A stretch of DNA of 64,000 bases from Cacconaster sp045641345 (lineage in GTDB: Bacteria; Bacteroidota; Bacteroidia; Bacteroidales; UBA932): the NCBI GenBank assembly GCA_045641345.1, contig JAZUGR010000014.1:62001-126000 (forward strand), read 5' to 3'. The notes beneath the pieces were generated by a model. The model had not been told where the DNA came from, ran no database searches, and worked only from the letters and a program-made list of their open reading frames with translations. How positions within the stretch are numbered: the stretch's first letter is position 1; the number at the start of each line of letters is the position of its first letter. The position numbers and the translations under genes were made by a program. Positions 52,609-61,080 of the stretch are shown one piece after another.

Positions 52609-54014
52609 CTTACAACCATTTTGACGATATTGCGGTTAGTCGTGACAAACAGTACGAAACATCCGATTACCGCCGTTGAAAGAGAAACGAAAACATTGTG
52701 GAGACATCTGCCACATACCATACACATAACGATATACGGAACAGTTATGACGCATTGCCTTATGAAAGCCCGAACCGGGAACAGCAACAAGCCTTTGCGG
52801 ATTGCATAAGCAAAGTTGATGGAATTCCCCGTCAGTTCGGCAGCCACTACCGAAATGGCAGACCCTACGGCCCCATATCTTCCGACAAGGCAGACATTGG
52901 CGGCGACGCCAACCGCAGCAGCTGCAGAAGCGCTGATCAGGACAACCTTGTCTTTCTTCATGGGAATCAGCACCTGTATGACACAAATCTGGGAGATGGA
53001 TACAATCAGGAATGCAACCATCACTATCCGCATCGGCAGGGAAGCATCCGCATATTGCCCGCCGGCCAGGACCTGGACAATCTGCGGAGCCATGACAATT
53101 CCACCGACGGCCACAGGCACCGATACGGCGAATAACAGGCGGAACGATTCGGCAATGTGCTCACGGAATTCGTTCATCCGGTTTTCCGAAATCAGGGAAC
53201 TCATCCTCGGCATCATAACATTCGTGAAGGCGCTGACGACCCCGAGGATTATCACATATATTTTCGTAGCCGTGGAATATATTCCCACCTCGTGGTCGCC
53301 ACGCACGAATCCGAGATAGACAGGGCTGAATGTGGTGAAGAAAGAAAGCATTATGACATAAAGCCCGAGCGAAAACATCGGTTTTGCAAACTTCGACAAT
53401 TTCACGCTTCCTGGCGAAAACCGGACGAATTTACGGGAATAGCCCAGGTTTATAGCCGCATTCGCAAGCAGAGTCAGGGTAATGAGGACGAAATAAAGTG
53501 TGTAATCTTCAGGTGACTTGACAAATATGAAAACAGAAAGGACATAGAGCAACTTGACCGCCAATGCACGTATCGTAACGAAACGGAAATTCTCGAGGCC
53601 CTGATAGAACCACTCTATCATAAGTGACGATGACATCAGATACATGGTACCTATCAGCATTAGCCGCTTGTAATCCCCGAATTTCGGCACCAGATAAATC
53701 ATGGCGACCATTGCTGCGACGCATACGGATGTAAGTATCAGCACCAGTGCCAGTATGTTGGAAAATACCTCCGACCGCTTTTCACGGTCGTCCCCACACG
53801 ATGCAATCTCCCTTATGCCGACAGCGGTGACCCCCATCATCGAAAACAGTATGAAGTACCTGATGACATTCTCCACAAAGTACACCCTGCCCATCATATC
53901 GACTCCGAGGACACGCGAAACATATGGGAATACTATGAGCGAAGCGATATAGGTCGACAACGTCAGAAACACGTTGTAGGCAAAATTCTTCTTTATTGAA
54001 TGCACCTCTGCCAT
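52605..54014 (-). CDS. Polysaccharide flippase (Wzx type)
   Basis: 469 residues with about 12-14 transmembrane helices and the MATE/Wzx-type N-terminal IKKNFAYNVFLTLSTYIASLIVFPYVSRVLGVDMMGRVYF. It would move undecaprenyl-PP-linked repeat units across the inner membrane. It starts 4 bases after the wecA stop and overlaps the Wzy-like gene by 4 bases. Family call is firm; the exported glycan is not known. Confidence 0.88.
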   Translation of the reverse strand: MAEVHSIKKNFAYNVFLTLSTYIASLIVFPYVSRVLGVDMMGRVYFVENVIRYFILFSMMGVTAVGIREIASCGDDREKRSEVFSNILALVLILTSVCVAAMVAMIYLVPKFGDYKRLMLIGTMYLMSSSLMIEWFYQGLENFRFVTIRALAVKLLYVLSVFIFVKSPEDYTLYFVLITLTLLANAAINLGYSRKFVRFSPGSVKLSKFAKPMFSLGLYVIMLSFFTTFSPVYLGFVRGDHEVGIYSTATKIYVIILGVVSAFTNVMMPRMSSLISENRMNEFREHIAESFRLLFAVSVPVAVGGIVMAPQIVQVLAGGQYADASLPMRIVMVAFLIVSISQICVIQVLIPMKKDKVVLISASAAAAVGVAANVCLVGRYGAVGSAISVVAAELTGNSINFAYAIRKGLLLFPVRAFIRQCVITVPYIVMCMVCGRCLHNVFVSLSTAVIGCFVLFVTTNRNIVKMVVR

Positions 54015-54018
54015 TGAA

Positions 54019-55248
54019 TCATGACTTTCCGTCCACCATCTTCTGAAGTCTCAGCCACAGCTCCTTTCTCTCCACGTGCGACCTGCGGCTTGCCGCAGCC
54101 AGCCTTCTGGCGAAGAAAGAGCCTGGACGGGCGGCCACCCTCCGCAGATATGAAGCCGTGCCGTAATCCGCAACAAAGGCCGCACCGACCACGCAGTAAA
54201 GCTGCACGCTGACAGATGCTCCGAGCATCCAGGAGACGACAAAGACGGCGATGACCGCCAGATTGAGCCCTATCTCCCTGAAAGTGGTGCCTACGTACGA
54301 AAAATCGGCGGCCGTAAACAGGTGATGCAGATGTGTTTTATCGGGTGAAAATGGTGATACTCCGCGACTTATCCTTTCGATCATCACCCTCAGGGTGTCT
54401 GCCACCGGAATTGAAAGCACAGAGAGTGAAAATGCAATCAGGCTGAAGTCGAGCGGAGCCCCCATCGTACGCGAGGTGCTTTCAAACAGCCTTTGCTGGA
54501 AAGTGCGGCTCAGCAGTTCGAACACCATCGAGGATATCAGCGTGCCCATCACCATGGTTCCGCCGTCGCCCAGAAACATCTTGCTGCGCAATCCGACGAC
54601 ATTATGTATAAAGAAAGGGATCATGGCGCCCATGGCCACGGCGGCAAGGGCCGCATAGGAATAATCGAACGCAAGGAAGAACAGCAGCCCGAAAAAAGCC
54701 ATTATCATCATGCAGAATCCGGAGCACAACCCGTCGACGCCATCCACCATGTTTATGGAGTTTACAAGGCCTATGAACGTTATGACCGAAAGCAGGATGC
54801 CCACCGCCAGAGGCAATGTGCCGATCCCCCACAAACCCTGGAAATTGCAGATGAAGAACCGGTTGCCATATATTATCAGCAGCGCGGCGCCGGTCTCCAG
54901 CAGGAGCCTCTTCCACGGCTGGATTGTGAGGATGTCATCGACAATGCCCACGTAGAGCATCGCCACCATTGCGGTGACTATCGGAAAGATTGCAGGATAG
55001 GCGAACATGGTCTTGAAAAAGCCCAGCCCCACTGTAATGCCGAAAAACACCGCAGCCCCGCCGAGCACGGGAACCGGAGCCTTCTGCAACTTCCTCTCGC
55101 CCGGGCAGTCGACTATGTTCTTCAATTCCGCCACCTTGAGTATAGGCCCGAAGGCCGCCCATACCGATATGCACGATATCAGGCAGAGCACAAGCATCCT
55201 CCACTTCGGCTCGGCAATCGAAATGCTGAATATTGAAAGGTAGACCAT
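54019..55248 (-). CDS. wecA: WecA-type undecaprenyl-phosphate GlcNAc-1-phosphate transferase
   Basis: Integral membrane enzyme of about 11 helices that starts the repeat unit by moving GlcNAc-1-P onto undecaprenyl phosphate. 409 residues. Family motifs are VDDILTIQPWKR near 105, NSINMVDGVDGLCSGF near 165, KMFLGDGGTMVMG near 225, and THLHHLF near 305, which corresponds to the HIHH motif of WecA-type rather than MraY-type enzymes. A C-terminal basic tail of about 60 residues is extra. The frame continues three codons up to a TTG; ATG at 55248 was preferred. A full promoter lies directly upstream. It is the first gene of the polysaccharide operon. Confidence 0.92.
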   Translation of the reverse strand: MVYLSIFSISIAEPKWRMLVLCLISCISVWAAFGPILKVAELKNIVDCPGERKLQKAPVPVLGGAAVFFGITVGLGFFKTMFAYPAIFPIVTAMVAMLYVGIVDDILTIQPWKRLLLETGAALLIIYGNRFFICNFQGLWGIGTLPLAVGILLSVITFIGLVNSINMVDGVDGLCSGFCMMIMAFFGLLFFLAFDYSYAALAAVAMGAMIPFFIHNVVGLRSKMFLGDGGTMVMGTLISSMVFELLSRTFQQRLFESTSRTMGAPLDFSLIAFSLSVLSIPVADTLRVMIERISRGVSPFSPDKTHLHHLFTAADFSYVGTTFREIGLNLAVIAVFVVSWMLGASVSVQLYCVVGAAFVADYGTASYLRRVAARPGSFFARRLAAASRRSHVERKELWLRLQKMVDGKS

Positions 55249-55254
55249 AATCTT

Positions 55255-55286
55255 CAAAGATAACGAAATTCAAATAAAATCGCAAA
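55255..55286 (-). promoter_or_regulatory. Promoter of the polysaccharide operon (TTTG-N20-TATCTTTG)
   Basis: Minus strand: -33 TTTG at 55283-55286 and -7 TATCTTTG at 55255-55262, 20 bases apart. Six bases separate the -7 box from the wecA ATG, so the transcript would have almost no 5' leader. Confidence 0.7.
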
Positions 55287-55343
55287 ATGCAGGGCAAAAA
55301 ACTGATTTTTCGCAAAAAAGTGCTGAATATGAAAATATTTGAC

Positions 55344-55351
55344 TAACTTTG
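55344..55351 (+). promoter_or_regulatory. -7 promoter box of the OmpA-type gene
   Basis: TAACTTTG fits TAnnTTTG and is followed by a leader of about 65 bases, very rich in A and C, before the start codon. Such A-rich leaders are usual in strongly expressed Bacteroidetes genes. No -33 element at the usual distance. Confidence 0.45.
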
Positions 55352-55422
55352 CGTGTCTATGACTTTAACTTAAATATGAGCATATTCAATAACCAAACAA
55401 ATAACAACCAACCTAAAAAATT

Positions 55423-56787
55423 ATGAAAAAAACGGTTATCGCAATTTTCGCTCTCGCAATGGTAAGTCTTCCTTCCTTTGCAAAGGACGAAACAACTTGC
55501 GCAAGTTGCGCAAATTGCAATGGATGCAACTGCGACACCTTCGAGAATGGTGCAGTAGTGGCAAGCAAAGCTGGCAAGAACTGGGAAATTTCTGCCGGCC
55601 TCGGTGTTCAGGCATACTTCGGTGAATACACCAAGGCTATGGGCAACAACCCCGGCACAAGGCTCGGCGACCTTATCACCTTCCCTTCGGTCAACCTGAT
55701 GGTCAGCAAATGGGCATCTCCCGTATGGGGCGTGGGCATCGGCGTGAACTACTCCAAGGTAAAGAACCCCTACACAATCGGTGATGCAGGCGTAGCAACA
55801 TTCGCAAACTTCCCCGACGACCCCATAATCAGGGACGCTTACTTCGTTGCAACCGGCAGCTATCTCAACCCCTACATCCTCGTCAACGTTGATTTCACCA
55901 ACTGGTTCGGCGGATATCGCGAAAGAGTGTTCAACCTCATCGGCCGTGTAGGCGCAGGTGTCATCATCCCCTTCGGTAACGTCGGCGAGTTCTACAACGT
56001 AACAGGCGAGCGCGTAGTATGCCCTACCGGCAACTTCGGTCTCACCGGCCGTTTCAACATCGCCAAGAGGTGGGCTATCGACATCAACCTCAACGGTGGC
56101 ATAACCGCCGACGAGTTCAACGGCATCTGCTACGCCAACACCGGAGTAAGGCAGCGTTCAGTGGAAATCTTCTCCAACGCAACCCTCGGCGTAACCTACA
56201 AGTTCGGCTTCACCACCCTCAAGAACCACAGCACCGGTGCTTACACCGAGTCCATGTACTGGGTTCCCCTTACAACTGCAATCGCTTGCTCGAAGACTCT
56301 CAAGGACGCTACCGACGCTGCATCCGCAGAATCAGCAGCTCTGGCAGCAGCAGCTGAGGCAAGGGCAAAGGCAGCTGAAGACGCTCTGGCAAAGGCACAG
56401 GCCGATGCAGCAGCAGCTGAGGCAAGGGCAAAGGCAGCTGAAGCAAAGAAGGTTGACTTCGACTACTGGCAGCTCATCAACTTCAAGATCGACCGCACCG
56501 AACTCTCCAACCGCGAAAAGGTCAACATCCAGGCTGCAGCCGACGTGCTCAAGTCATTCCCTGATGCAAAGATCATCGTCAAGGGTTATGCCGACAAGCA
56601 GACAGGCAAGGCAGACTACAACCAGAAGCTTTCTGAAAAGCGTGCTCAGGTTGTCAAGAATTATCTCGTAAACGAATGCGGTCTCAACGCAGACAACATC
56701 GAGATTGCATCCAACGGCGGTGTTGATTATATGTATTTCAACGATCCTCAGTGCAGCCGCTCTGCAGTCATCGCCATCGCAAAATAA
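55423..56787 (+). CDS. OmpA-family outer-membrane protein with Cys-rich N-terminus
   Basis: 454 residues. A signal peptide ends near Ala20. The mature protein begins with five cysteines in twelve residues (Cys26, 29, 32, 35 and 37, spaced CxxCxxCxxCxC), which is unusual for this family. A beta-barrel region follows (about 45-275), then an Ala/Glu/Lys-rich helical linker with a 21-residue repeat, and a C-terminal OmpA/MotB peptidoglycan-binding domain (from about residue 345: IIVKGYADKQTG, YNQKLSEKRAQVVKNYLV). It is monocistronic with its own promoter and a strong terminator. Structural link between outer membrane and peptidoglycan is the likely role. Confidence 0.92.
   Translation: MKKTVIAIFALAMVSLPSFAKDETTCASCANCNGCNCDTFENGAVVASKAGKNWEISAGLGVQAYFGEYTKAMGNNPGTRLGDLITFPSVNLMVSKWASPVWGVGIGVNYSKVKNPYTIGDAGVATFANFPDDPIIRDAYFVATGSYLNPYILVNVDFTNWFGGYRERVFNLIGRVGAGVIIPFGNVGEFYNVTGERVVCPTGNFGLTGRFNIAKRWAIDINLNGGITADEFNGICYANTGVRQRSVEIFSNATLGVTYKFGFTTLKNHSTGAYTESMYWVPLTTAIACSKTLKDATDAASAESAALAAAAEARAKAAEDALAKAQADAAAAEARAKAAEAKKVDFDYWQLINFKIDRTELSNREKVNIQAAADVLKSFPDAKIIVKGYADKQTGKADYNQKLSEKRAQVVKNYLVNECGLNADNIEIASNGGVDYMYFNDPQCSRSAVIAIAK
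56344..56443 (+). repeat. Tandem DNA repeat in the OmpA linker
   Basis: A 37-base sequence is repeated exactly at 56344-56380 and 56407-56443, a 63-base (21-residue) period encoding Ala-rich helical linker. Such repeats can vary in copy number by slippage or recombination, changing linker length. Confidence 0.7.
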
Positions 56788-56805
56788 TTCATTCTGCATA
56801 TTCCG

Positions 56806-56839
56806 AAAATCCCGTTCCTTCCGGAGCGGGATTTTTTTT
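56806..56839 (+). terminator. Rho-independent terminator after the OmpA-type gene
   Basis: A 13-base stem (AAAATCCCGTTCC paired with GGAGCGGGATTTT, one G-U pair) with a four-base loop is followed by a run of T to 56839. It lies 19 bases after the stop codon. Confidence 0.9.
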
Positions 56840-56841
56840 GT

Positions 56842-56849
56842 TAACTTTG
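56842..56849 (+). promoter_or_regulatory. -7 promoter box of the phosphatase gene, four bases from the start codon
   Basis: TAACTTTG fits TAnnTTTG and ends four bases before the ATG at 56854, right behind the preceding terminator. This is the same spacing as for surE and predicts a leaderless transcript. Confidence 0.5.
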
Positions 56850-56853
56850 CCCT

Positions 56854-57675
56854 ATGCAAGTTGCTGCAGACACACGCTCAATCCCCTTCGAACGGATTCC
56901 CAATGCAAGGGATCTGGGCGGGCTTGTGATGCAGGACGGGCGCAGGATAAAGCCGGGCCTGCTGATACGGTGCGGAGATCTGCACAATGCAACCGAATCC
57001 GACCTGCAGATACTCACCGGAAAATACCACGTAAGGCGCATATTCGACTTCAGGACCGACATCGAAGTGGGCAACGCCCCTGATGCAAAGGTGGCTGGAG
57101 CCGAAAACCTGTGGCTCCCAACAATAGACCCCGATACGGACAAGTTCGGATATGCACTGCCATCCCACGCCTATCGCAACATCGGAATGTACATCATATC
57201 CCATTCCTCGGAGGCTATGGTCCAGGAGGTCGCACGGCGGCTGTATTCAGATATGGTGGTCAACGAATATTCCCAATTGCAGTACGCCTCCTTCCTCAAC
57301 CTGATATCGAATCAGGAAGAGGGCGCCGTACTGTGGCACTGCTCCCAGGGCAAGGACCGCACCGGGCTTGGAGCCGCATTTCTCCTGGCAGCCCTCGGCG
57401 CGAGCCGCGAAACCATAATGGAGGATTTTGCGCTATCCAACGTTTACTACCACGATCTGGTGGAGAATATTTCCGAAAAGATTCTCTCCGCAGGAGGAGG
57501 GCAGGCCGAACTGGCGGTGGTCCAGGCTTTCATAGGAGTGAACACCGATTATTTCAACTCGGCCCTGGATCTGATCATAAACCGCTACGGCTCGCTGAAC
57601 CAGTATCTGCGCGAAGCGCTCGTGCTGTCGCCCAAAGACAGCATCAGGCTCAAGAAAAGGCTCCTCGAGGATTGA
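56854..57675 (+). CDS. Tyrosine-protein phosphatase of the DSP/Y_phosphatase3 type
   Basis: 273 residues. The family N-terminus FERIPNARDLGGLVMQDGRRIKPGLLIRCGDL is present. The active-site loop HCSQGKDRTG contains nucleophile Cys163 and Arg169 (CX5R). The general acid is probably in the loop before it. No signal peptide, so cytoplasmic. Relatives act on phosphotyrosine or phosphoinositide-like substrates; the target here is unknown. It might control a polysaccharide tyrosine kinase, but none is in the window. Its stop abuts the convergent galE stop. Confidence 0.88.
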   Translation: MQVAADTRSIPFERIPNARDLGGLVMQDGRRIKPGLLIRCGDLHNATESDLQILTGKYHVRRIFDFRTDIEVGNAPDAKVAGAENLWLPTIDPDTDKFGYALPSHAYRNIGMYIISHSSEAMVQEVARRLYSDMVVNEYSQLQYASFLNLISNQEEGAVLWHCSQGKDRTGLGAAFLLAALGASRETIMEDFALSNVYYHDLVENISEKILSAGGGQAELAVVQAFIGVNTDYFNSALDLIINRYGSLNQYLREALVLSPKDSIRLKKRLLED

Positions 57676-58716
57676 TTACTCCCCGTTCTCCACGTATCCT
57701 TCGGGATTCTTTGTCTGCCAGGCCCACGCATCGCGGCACATCTCCTCTATACCGTAGCGTGCCTTCCACCCCAGCTCACGCGAAGCCTTTGCAGGGTCGG
57801 AATAGCAGGTTGCGATATCGCCGCTCCGCCTTGGCTTGATTGAGTAAGGCACTTTCACCCCGTTTGCCTTTTCGAAGGCCTTGACCACGTCGAGCACCGA
57901 ATATCCGCATCCGGTACCGAGGTTGTATATCGCCAGGCCGCAGTTGCGCGATATGGCATCGAGAGCCTTGACGTGCCCGGCTGCAAGGTCAACGACGTGG
58001 ATATAGTCGCGCACGCCTGTGCCGTCGGGGGTGTCATAGTCGTTTCCGAACACTCCGAGTTCGGCCCTCTTGCCGATTGCCACCTGGGTGATGTACGGCA
58101 TCAGGTTGTTGGGGATTCCGTCAGGATCCTCCCCCATCATTCCGCTGGGATGCGCCCCGATGGGGTTGAAATATCTCAGTACGACTATATTCCACGATTT
58201 GTCGGCCTTGTGCAGGTCGAAGAGTATCTCCTCGATCATGCTTTTGGTCCTCCCGTATGGATTGGTACACTCTCCCTTGGGGCATTCTTCGGTAATGGGA
58301 ACTACGGCAGGATTGCCGTACACCGTGGCCGAAGAGGAGAATATGAGGTTGCGGCAGTCGAACAGACGCATGGCATTGATAAGGTTGAGCGTTCCGCCTA
58401 TATTGTTGGAATAGTATTCAAGCGGTTTGTCGACCGACTCCCCCACCGCCTTCAACCCGGCAAAATGAATGCAGGCGTCAAAAGGCTTGCCCTGAAGCAC
58501 CGCATCCTCGAACACCTGCTCGAGCGCAGCGCGGTCCCTTATGTCGACCTTGGCGAAGGGGACCATCTTGCCGGTTATGTCCTCGACCCTGCGGAGAGAC
58601 TGCCTGCTCGAATTGCAGAGGTTGTCGATCACCATCACGTCGTGACCCGCAGCATAAAGTTCGACAATGGTATGGGACCCTATGAACCCGGCCCCGCCGG
58701 TAACAAGTATTCTCAT
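57676..58716 (-). CDS. galE: UDP-glucose 4-epimerase
   Basis: Interconverts UDP-glucose and UDP-galactose, probably also the GlcNAc forms. 346 residues of the extended short-chain dehydrogenase fold: RILVTGGAGFIGSHTIVEL at the N-terminus, FAGLKAVGESVDKPLEYYSNN near 85, catalytic Ser/Tyr/Lys in SSSATVYG and PYGRTKSMIEEI, and RYFNPIGAHPSG near 175. The start MRILVTGGAG was taken; the open frame upstream has no family match. A -7 box lies 31 bases upstream. It may supply galactose donors for the polysaccharide, though it lies outside that operon. Confidence 0.96.
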   Translation of the reverse strand: MRILVTGGAGFIGSHTIVELYAAGHDVMVIDNLCNSSRQSLRRVEDITGKMVPFAKVDIRDRAALEQVFEDAVLQGKPFDACIHFAGLKAVGESVDKPLEYYSNNIGGTLNLINAMRLFDCRNLIFSSSATVYGNPAVVPITEECPKGECTNPYGRTKSMIEEILFDLHKADKSWNIVVLRYFNPIGAHPSGMMGEDPDGIPNNLMPYITQVAIGKRAELGVFGNDYDTPDGTGVRDYIHVVDLAAGHVKALDAISRNCGLAIYNLGTGCGYSVLDVVKAFEKANGVKVPYSIKPRRSGDIATCYSDPAKASRELGWKARYGIEEMCRDAWAWQTKNPEGYVENGE

Positions 58717-58746
58717 CTGACTGCCCAGTTTGAAGGTAATACTTTG

Positions 58747-58754
58747 CAAAGATA
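58747..58754 (-). promoter_or_regulatory. -7 promoter box of galE
   Basis: TATCTTTG on the minus strand, 30 bases before the galE start. No -33 TTTG at the usual distance. Confidence 0.45.
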
Positions 58755-58796
58755 GTAAAAATGCCGATATTTGTCTTCGGCAAAGGCCATCCTGAA

Positions 58797-59918
58797 ATGT
58801 CCGCACCGCGTTCGCTGATAATGGTTGCAGCACTGGTTGCCTGCACTCTGTCCCCCGCCCAGAGCAGACGGGAGGCGAGAGCGTATGAGCGGACGGTCGA
58901 AAAGGCCACGGTCGAATCATACACGGATTTCCTCAGGCAGTATCCGGAATCCGTTTTCAGTGAGGAGATATCCTCCAGGCTCGATACGGCGCTTAACGTC
59001 TCCCCGCTGTCGAACCGCAGCGCCACCACGCTCCTTCGCGCCATTATGAAAGAAAGAGGCGAAGTCTTCTCCACCCTTAAGGCTGCCGGAGTAAGGCGCA
59101 ACGGAAAGGACTACATCGTCGGGGTTCTTCCCGAAACCGGCTCCGTCGACTCCATCACTTTCCATATCTCCCTCAGGGAAAACAACGTATGGCAGATTCC
59201 ATTCAGATACAAGATTCCTCGATGCACACTTCTTTCCCAGGTAAGGCACACTTACCTTGACAGGGGTCCCGAAGTGGTGACAATCGGAGGAAGAAGATAT
59301 CTCAGCCTGGCTTTCACCAACGTTTCCTCAAATGACGACTCCCGCGAATATGTCGAAACGCTTGTTTCGCCATACGACGGATCAATTGCAAACGCCGTCT
59401 TCAGCGGCAGGAGCCGTAAAGGAAACAGAATCGAAGGGCACCAAAGCCCCGCCGGCAGCGCCGACAGCCTGATATCCGCATACTTCGCCGGACGCTTCGG
59501 AGCCAACGAAAGGCTTGTCACAATCTCGAGCGAAGATGCCTCGAGCGACCTTGCGATGGAGTTGTGGAAGGCGGAGAATCCCGATGCGCTGACAGATGCC
59601 CCAGATGTGCATTTCATAACTCTCCCCGAAGAGTGCTCGATACTGGAACACTACAACCGGATACACTCCCGCGAAAGGGTCGGGCTGCGCGAGGCCGCCA
59701 TGTTCAATTTCCGCGGCAATACAATTGTGTGCGCATCCTCCGAAGGCGGGAAGGCAATGCTTGTGTGGTGCGAGCCGGAGTGCCGCGACAGGACAGTCGA
59801 CAGATGCCTGAATACGATATACTTCGAGCGGGACGCGGTGCTCGGTATGTTCTTCTACCACGGAAAGAGGGTATTCAAATACCGCATCGACCTCAATACG
59901 GGAGCCCTTTTGCGGTAA
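58797..59918 (+). CDS. Exported protein of unknown function
   Basis: I do not recognise a family. 373 residues from the ATG at 58797; a start at 58761 would add twelve residues before a hydrophobic signal segment (LIMVAALVACTLSPAQS). Cys16 in LVAC could be a lipobox, so a lipoprotein is possible. Residues about 25-75 resemble a tetratricopeptide-like helical pair with a YPES motif (AYERTVEKATVESYTDFLRQYPES). The rest is mixed and beta-rich, with no membrane helix. It stands alone between divergent galE and convergent alr, whose stop abuts its own. Confidence 0.6.
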   Translation: MSAPRSLIMVAALVACTLSPAQSRREARAYERTVEKATVESYTDFLRQYPESVFSEEISSRLDTALNVSPLSNRSATTLLRAIMKERGEVFSTLKAAGVRRNGKDYIVGVLPETGSVDSITFHISLRENNVWQIPFRYKIPRCTLLSQVRHTYLDRGPEVVTIGGRRYLSLAFTNVSSNDDSREYVETLVSPYDGSIANAVFSGRSRKGNRIEGHQSPAGSADSLISAYFAGRFGANERLVTISSEDASSDLAMELWKAENPDALTDAPDVHFITLPEECSILEHYNRIHSRERVGLREAAMFNFRGNTIVCASSEGGKAMLVWCEPECRDRTVDRCLNTIYFERDAVLGMFFYHGKRVFKYRIDLNTGALLR

Positions 59919-61037
59919 TCAGATATTATCGACGAGAATCCTGCCTACACGGTGGCTTACCGAAGTCACTATCTCGTATGGAATCGTGTCGAGAACAGAG
60001 GCTATCTTCTCCACGCCGGGGTTTTCGCCGAATATTGTGACGATGTCACCCTCCTTCGCCTCCACCCCTGTGATATCAAGCATGCAGGCATCCATACAGA
60101 TGCTGCCTATCGTCGGCACCAGGCATCCGTTGAGGAGGAATCTGGCGTTGCCGCAGCCGAGCTTGCGATTGAGACCGTCGGCATAGCCGAGCGGAATGGT
60201 GGCTATCACGCTAGGACGCTGTATCACGCCCCTCCTCGAATATCCCACAGTGCCGCCGTCGAGATGCTTTATCTGGCTGATTTTGGTGCGGAATGCACCC
60301 ACCGGCCGTATATCCTGCTCCGGAAGTGTCTTTATTCCGTACAGCCCTATGCCAAGACGCACCATATCATATTGCATCCACGGAGTTTTCCCCGCAAAAC
60401 GCTCTATGCCGGCAGTGTTGAGGAGGTGCCTCATCGGCTTGTAGTCCAAAGCCTCCATTATTTTCCCCGACAGGGCATCGAACACGGAGGCCTGCTCCAG
60501 GGTGAAGTCATCGAGCGAAGGATCGTCCGAACCTGCGAGGTGGGAATAGACCGATTCGATTTTCAGAGCCGTGCCGCCCGAGAGGAATTTCACAAGGTCG
60601 GCCACATCCTCCTCCATGAATCCTACACGGTGCATTCCGGAGTCAATCTTTATATGGCAGGGATAGTTTTTCCTCCCTATCGAAACGAGGTATTCGTTGA
60701 AGAGGCTCACCGCCTTCATATCGGGCAAGCCGGGTTCAAGACCGTACTCCACCATCTCCGGGAAACACTCGACCCCGCCGGTAAGCACGATGATGGGAAG
60801 TTTCGCACCCGCATTGCGGAGCTCGATACCCTCGTTGGCAAAAGCCACCGCCAGATAATCAGCGCCCGCAGCTTCGACCTCACGGGCCAGCACGGCGGCC
60901 CCGTGACCGTACGCATTGGCCTTGAGCAGGACGAGCATCTTGGTCGAAGGAAGGAGCAACTTCCTGAAATGGGCCATATTGTACCTCAAGGAAGAAACGC
61001 TCAACTCAAGGCGTGGGAAACTGTCACTTTTCATCAT
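59919..61037 (-). CDS. alr: Alanine racemase
   Basis: PLP enzyme making D-alanine for peptidoglycan. 372 residues with the PLP Lys39 in LLKANAYGHGA, HIKIDSGMHRVGF near 130, the GIGLYG segment near 230, and the catalytic Tyr in GYSRRGVIQRPS near 268, SICMDACMLDIT near 315. Two successive ATG codons begin the gene; either may be used. A -7 box (TATCTTTG) lies 34 bases upstream, so it is expressed separately from the upstream antiterminator gene. The stop abuts the convergent hypothetical gene. Confidence 0.95.
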   Translation of the reverse strand: MMKSDSFPRLELSVSSLRYNMAHFRKLLLPSTKMLVLLKANAYGHGAAVLAREVEAAGADYLAVAFANEGIELRNAGAKLPIIVLTGGVECFPEMVEYGLEPGLPDMKAVSLFNEYLVSIGRKNYPCHIKIDSGMHRVGFMEEDVADLVKFLSGGTALKIESVYSHLAGSDDPSLDDFTLEQASVFDALSGKIMEALDYKPMRHLLNTAGIERFAGKTPWMQYDMVRLGIGLYGIKTLPEQDIRPVGAFRTKISQIKHLDGGTVGYSRRGVIQRPSVIATIPLGYADGLNRKLGCGNARFLLNGCLVPTIGSICMDACMLDITGVEAKEGDIVTIFGENPGVEKIASVLDTIPYEIVTSVSHRVGRILVDNI

Positions 61038-61071
61038 AGACGGAATACGTTATCGAAGTAATGCAGGGCGG

Positions 61072-61079
61072 CAAAGATA
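61072..61079 (-). promoter_or_regulatory. -7 promoter box of alr
   Basis: TATCTTTG on the minus strand in the 43-base gap between alr and the UpxY-like gene. No -33 element at the usual distance. Confidence 0.45.
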
Positions 61080-61080
61080 A

